A stretch of 64,000 nucleotides of DNA. Origin: Acidocella facilis ATCC 35904 (lineage in GTDB: Bacteria > Pseudomonadota > Alphaproteobacteria > Acetobacterales > Acetobacteraceae). The position numbers and the translations under genes were made by a program. Location: NCBI RefSeq assembly GCF_000687875.1, contig NZ_JHYG01000007.1:62001-126000 (forward strand). The letters are read 5' to 3'. Below are positions 61,329 to 64,000 of the stretch, one piece after another (positions within the stretch are counted from its first letter, which is position 1; the number at the start of each line of letters is the position of its first letter). The notes beneath the pieces were generated by a model that worked only from the letters and a program-made list of their open reading frames with translations, had not been told where the DNA came from and searched no databases.

Positions 61329-61607
61329 TTACTGGCTGTTGCTGCTGTGGCCCATGCTGTTATTGCCCATGCTGTCATGGCTCATGCCGTTGCCCATGCT
61401 GTCCTGGGTTTTGGTCTTGCCCATATCATCATGCTGCATCGCATTATTGCCCATGCTGTCATGGCTCATGGCGTTGTTGCCCATGCTGTCATGGCTCATG
61501 GCGTTATTGCCCATCGTATCATGGCTCATGCCGGTGCTGGTCTGGGCGAGGGCGGCGCCGGCCATGGAAAGGGACATGGCAGCGGCGAAAGCAAGTGAAC
61601 GCAACAT
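61329..61607 (-). CDS. exported Met/His-rich repeat protein (MXKDX-like)
   Basis: A 92-residue protein with a signal peptide (LRSLAFAAAMSLSMAGAALAQ) and a mature part made of about five imperfect copies of a ten-residue unit, MSHDSMGNNA, plus a KTKTQDSMGNG variant. Such pentapeptide MxKDx-like proteins occur in periplasms; Met and His spaced M-x-H and M-x4-M suggest metal binding, perhaps copper. AGGAG is seven nucleotides before ATG 61607. Its gene diverges from a cytochrome b/molybdoenzyme operon. Function unproven. Confidence 0.75.
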   Translation of the reverse strand: MLRSLAFAAAMSLSMAGAALAQTSTGMSHDTMGNNAMSHDSMGNNAMSHDSMGNNAMQHDDMGKTKTQDSMGNGMSHDSMGNNSMGHSSNSQ

Positions 61608-61781
61608 CGAAATTCTCCTGTGGGTGAGGCCGGAAGATCCGGTGCCCCTGAGATGGCCCATTCACGACCGGCTGCGCCAATGCCGTTGAGGCATGAACTC
61701 GATGCCTGAATCAACCGCATCCAGGCCGGCATCTATGGCGTATAAGGCTGTACGTTTTCAAAACCGAACGGAGTGCCGGCC

Positions 61782-62369
61782 ATGCGTGCGCGCGTCATTC
61801 ATCCCTGGCCCTTGCGGCTGACCCACTGGCTCAACGTCATCGCGATGGTGATGATGATTGGCTCCGGCTGGCAGATTTATAATGCCTCGCCCTTGTTCAA
61901 TTTCAATTTCCCCGTCGGTATCGGCGCCTGGCTGGGGGCGGGCATCGCCTGGCATCTGGCGGCGATGTGGCTGCTGGTGCTCAACGGGCTGATCTATCTG
62001 GTCTGGAGCCTGGCCAGCGGGCATTACAGGAAATTCTTCCCCATCCGGCCGCGCGCGGTGCTGGCGGATCTGGGGGCGGCGTTCCGCTTCAATCTCAAGC
62101 ATGAGCGCGGGGTTTATAATGCCGTGCAGCGCCTGCTGTATCTGGGCGTGCTGCTGGCCGGGCTGCTGGCGGTGCTCTCGGGGCTGTCGATCTGGAAGCC
62201 GGTGCAGCTCTGGTTTCTGTGTGATGCCTTTGGCGGGTTTTTCATCGCCCGTTACGTGCATTTTTTCGCGATGACCGGGATCTGCCTGTTCATCCTCGTT
62301 CATCTTCTGCTGGTGGCGCTGGTGCCGAAAACCTTGCCCCCGATGATCACTGGAGGCCGTCTGCCATGA
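61782..62369 (+). CDS. cytochrome b561-type membrane subunit
   Basis: A 195-residue membrane protein with four hydrophobic segments. Candidate heme-ligand histidines are in LTHWLNVIA, AWHLAAMW, RYVHFFAM and ILVHLLL. Such cytochrome b subunits anchor periplasmic molybdoenzymes to the quinone pool. GGAG precedes ATG 61782. The stop overlaps the start of a molybdopterin protein gene (ATGA), giving a two-component oxidoreductase. Confidence 0.9.
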   Translation: MRARVIHPWPLRLTHWLNVIAMVMMIGSGWQIYNASPLFNFNFPVGIGAWLGAGIAWHLAAMWLLVLNGLIYLVWSLASGHYRKFFPIRPRAVLADLGAAFRFNLKHERGVYNAVQRLLYLGVLLAGLLAVLSGLSIWKPVQLWFLCDAFGGFFIARYVHFFAMTGICLFILVHLLLVALVPKTLPPMITGGRLP

Positions 62370-63076
62370 TCCAACGCCGTTCATTGCTGCTGCGCGCCAT
62401 GGCGCTCGGCGCCGCCGCCCCGCTCGGGGGCTGCAATTACGAGGATCCGGCGCATCCGGACCTCGCCGATAAATTCCTGCATGCGATGTCCGCCTGGAAT
62501 GACCGGGTGCAGGAGGCTCTGTTCGACCCGCGCACCCTGGCGCCCACCTTCCGGGCGGACCAGATCACCCGGCCGCCGCGCTTCAACGCGTTCTATTCCA
62601 TCGATCAGGCGCCGGTCGTCGATGCGGCGAGCTACAAGCTGGAGCTGGGCGGGCAGATCCAGAGCAAGACCGGCTGGAGCCTGGCCCAGCTGCGCGCCCT
62701 GCCGCAGCATGAGCAGATCACACGCTTCGTCTGTGTCGAAGGCTGGCGGGTGATCGGGCAATGGTCGGGCGTGCGCTTGAGCGATTTCCTGGCGCATGTC
62801 GGCGCGGATACAAGCTGCAAATATGTCAGCTTCAAATGCGCCGATGGCTATTACAGCTCCATCGACATGCCATCGGCCCTGCATCCGCAGACCATCCTGG
62901 CGCTGGATTTCCTGGGCCAGCCGCTCACCGCGCCGTTCGGCGCGCCGGTGCGGCTGCGCATTCCCATCAAGCTCGGCTTCAAGAACCCGAAATCGATCAT
63001 CCAGCTCGCCGTCACCAATGTCTATCCGGGCGGCTATTGGGAGGACCAGGGTTATAACTGGTTCAGCGGCTCGTGA
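62366..63076 (+). CDS. molybdopterin-dependent oxidoreductase (MsrP/SoxC-like), lipoprotein
   Basis: A 236-residue protein with a twin-arginine start (QRRSLLLRAM) and a lipobox ending at C23 (PLGGC), then a sulfite-oxidase-fold domain in which Cys123 (RFVCVEGWRVIGQW) would ligate molybdenum. It resembles MsrP/YedY but is shorter and lacks the adjacent MsrQ type; the partner is the b561-like subunit upstream. Substrate unknown. Its stop overlaps the DUF1223 start (GTGA). Confidence 0.88.
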   Translation: MIQRRSLLLRAMALGAAAPLGGCNYEDPAHPDLADKFLHAMSAWNDRVQEALFDPRTLAPTFRADQITRPPRFNAFYSIDQAPVVDAASYKLELGGQIQSKTGWSLAQLRALPQHEQITRFVCVEGWRVIGQWSGVRLSDFLAHVGADTSCKYVSFKCADGYYSSIDMPSALHPQTILALDFLGQPLTAPFGAPVRLRIPIKLGFKNPKSIIQLAVTNVYPGGYWEDQGYNWFSGS

Positions 63077-63750
63077 GGGCGCATCGTCTGGCGCTGGCCG
63101 CCGCCTTCGCGCTGGCCGCGTCGCCGGCCTTTGCCCGTCCGGTGCTGGTGGAGCTGTTCACCTCGCAATCCTGCTCCTCCTGCCCGCCGGCGAATGCGCT
63201 GCTGGGCCAACTGAAAGCGCAGGATAAGGATATTCTGCCTCTGAGCTTCGACGTGACCTATTGGAACGATCTGGGCTGGAAGGATACCGACTCGCTCCCC
63301 GGCGCCACGGACCGGCAGGATTGGTATGCCAGCCTGCGCCACAGCACCGAGGTTTATACGCCCGAGGCGGTGGTGGATGGGCAAAGCCAGCTTGTCGGCA
63401 GCCATGCGGCGGAGCTGCGCGCGGCGATCAAATCCGCCAAGGCGGCGCCCGCGGGGAATGTGGCGATCGGTATTTCCGGGCAGGATCAGCTCGGCATTTC
63501 GGTGGCCGCCGGCAAAGGCACCGGCTCGGTGCTGCTGGTTGGCTATGACGACCAGCACCGTACCCATGTCGGCGCCGGGGAGAATGGCGGGGTGCTGATC
63601 ACCGAGGTGAATGTGGTGCGCGCCATGGTGCCTCTGGGCGCCTGGTCCGGGGCCGCGTTGCAGTTGCGGGCGCCGCGCCCGGTAGGGCAGCATGTCGCGG
63701 TGATCCTGCAGGGCGCCGACGGCCAGGTGCTGGGGCTGGCGGCACGCTGA
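63073..63750 (+). CDS. DUF1223 thioredoxin-like exported protein
   Basis: A 225-residue protein with a signal peptide (AFALAASPAFA) and a thioredoxin-like domain whose active-site pair is C34/C37 in SQSCSSCPP. DUF1223 proteins are common in alphaproteobacteria and of unknown function. GTG 63073 overlaps the preceding stop, making the operon cytochrome b, molybdoenzyme, DUF1223. Confidence 0.88.
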   Translation: MRAHRLALAAAFALAASPAFARPVLVELFTSQSCSSCPPANALLGQLKAQDKDILPLSFDVTYWNDLGWKDTDSLPGATDRQDWYASLRHSTEVYTPEAVVDGQSQLVGSHAAELRAAIKSAKAAPAGNVAIGISGQDQLGISVAAGKGTGSVLLVGYDDQHRTHVGAGENGGVLITEVNVVRAMVPLGAWSGAALQLRAPRPVGQHVAVILQGADGQVLGLAAR

Positions 63751-63777
63751 TTTGCCCGCGGGAGTCGCTCATCGGGC

Positions 63778-63811
63778 AAAGAAAAACCCGCCTCATGGCG
63801 GGTTTTTCTTT
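63778..63811. terminator. bidirectional intrinsic terminator
   Basis: AAAGAAAAACCCGCC (63778-63792) pairs perfectly with 63797-63811 around TCAT, giving T-rich flanks on both strands. A weaker TTTGCCCG/CGGGCAAA hairpin precedes it (63751-63780). It serves the DUF1223 operon and probably the convergent gene at the right edge. Confidence 0.9.
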
Positions 63812-63825
63812 GGAAAATCTCCGGA

Positions 63826-64000
63826 TCAATAAAGGCCGCCCAGAGATTTCTCGACCGTGGAGGGCGTGGCCGGCGTACCGGGGGCAGCTTGCTGGCCGGG
63901 GGCGGTCAGGCTCGGGGCGCCGCTCTGGCTGTTATCCATGCCGCCGCCGAGCAGGCCATTCTGGTTCTGTGCGCCGGGGCTCTGGCCGGGTTTGAAGGCT
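63826..64000 (-). CDS. unidentified protein, C-terminal fragment
   Basis: A minus-strand frame with no stop from the right edge to TGA at 63826. It encodes a Gly/Pro/Gln/Asn-rich low-complexity tail (GLLGGGMDNSQSGAPS) ending STVEKSLGGLY. The 5' part lies outside the window. It faces the shared terminator, which supports a real gene. Family not recognised. Confidence 0.55.
   Translation of the reverse strand, partial: AFKPGQSPGAQNQNGLLGGGMDNSQSGAPSLTAPGQQAAPGTPATPSTVEKSLGGLY

Noticed and set aside
61350-61540. Regular 30-bp repeats resembling a short CRISPR array
   Set aside because: The repeats are contiguous, without spacers, and encode the MSHDSMGNNA units of an exported protein with a signal peptide and ribosome-binding site.

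Overview
The window reads as chromosome of a GC-rich, aerobic alphaproteobacterium, most probably a member of the Acetobacteraceae (Acidocella/Acidiphilium-like). This rests on overall protein character, the gene order rpmH-rnpA-yidD-yidC-yihA-argB, alphaproteobacterial LexA-type boxes (GTTC-N7-GTTC), and recurrent intergenic elements of a kind I associate with acetic acid bacteria. I see no integrase, transposase, prophage or CRISPR array. Genes are tightly packed, often with ATGA, GTGA or TTGA stop/start overlaps, and TTG and GTG starts are common.

Layout. 1-6.0 kb: the end of a sugar/glycerophosphate-type ABC transporter with a GpdQ-like phosphodiesterase, then a GntR regulator coupled to acnD and prpF (methylcitrate cycle). 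6.0-8.2 kb: a NUDIX-DUF47 fusion with a Pit phosphate transporter. 8.3-12.4 kb (minus): rpmH, rnpA, yidD, yidC, yihA, argB. 12.7-19.5 kb: patatin lipase coupled to an orphan histidine kinase, siroheme and APS-reductase genes, citrate synthase, a potassium channel. 19.5-25.6 kb: a flavin monooxygenase, a small monooxygenase-like protein, an SplB-like radical SAM protein behind two LexA-type boxes, and a complete copper module (chaperone, copA, cueR) with divergent CueR promoters. 25.7-29.6 kb: DEAD-box helicase, RNA methyltransferase, MscS channel. 29.6-32.0 kb (minus): a low-GC nuclease-helicase gene downstream of a rhodanese, which looks acquired and could be a defence gene. 32-43.4 kb: cysK, amidase, CorC-like protein, a GH17-GT2 glucan synthase, rhlE, mtnP, a deacetylase-like protein, a Hint-domain protein. 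43.5-55 kb: tRNA-Thr, tRNA-Phe, HU, cupin, parE, second patatin, dienelactone hydrolase, rppH, ctpA, envC-like, gpmI, a transglutaminase-like protein. 55-64 kb: rlmH-rsfS-nadD-proA, GNAT-MutT fusion, CinA-like protein, peroxiredoxin with LysR, a Met/His-rich repeat protein, and a cytochrome b/molybdopterin/DUF1223 operon.

The most interesting signals are mostly outside conventional genes: (i) a mosaic inverted-repeat element with AAAAGTTTTTGG ends, four complete copies and one half copy, each close to a stop codon; (ii) a second palindromic element with one intact and one decayed copy; (iii) three genes whose homologous N-terminus can only be reached from an ATC or ATA codon, two of them behind good Shine-Dalgarno sequences; (iv) paired LexA boxes on the radical SAM gene; (v) back-to-back CueR promoters that imply a leaderless copA mRNA; (vi) two identical inverted GntR-type sites about 63 bp apart.
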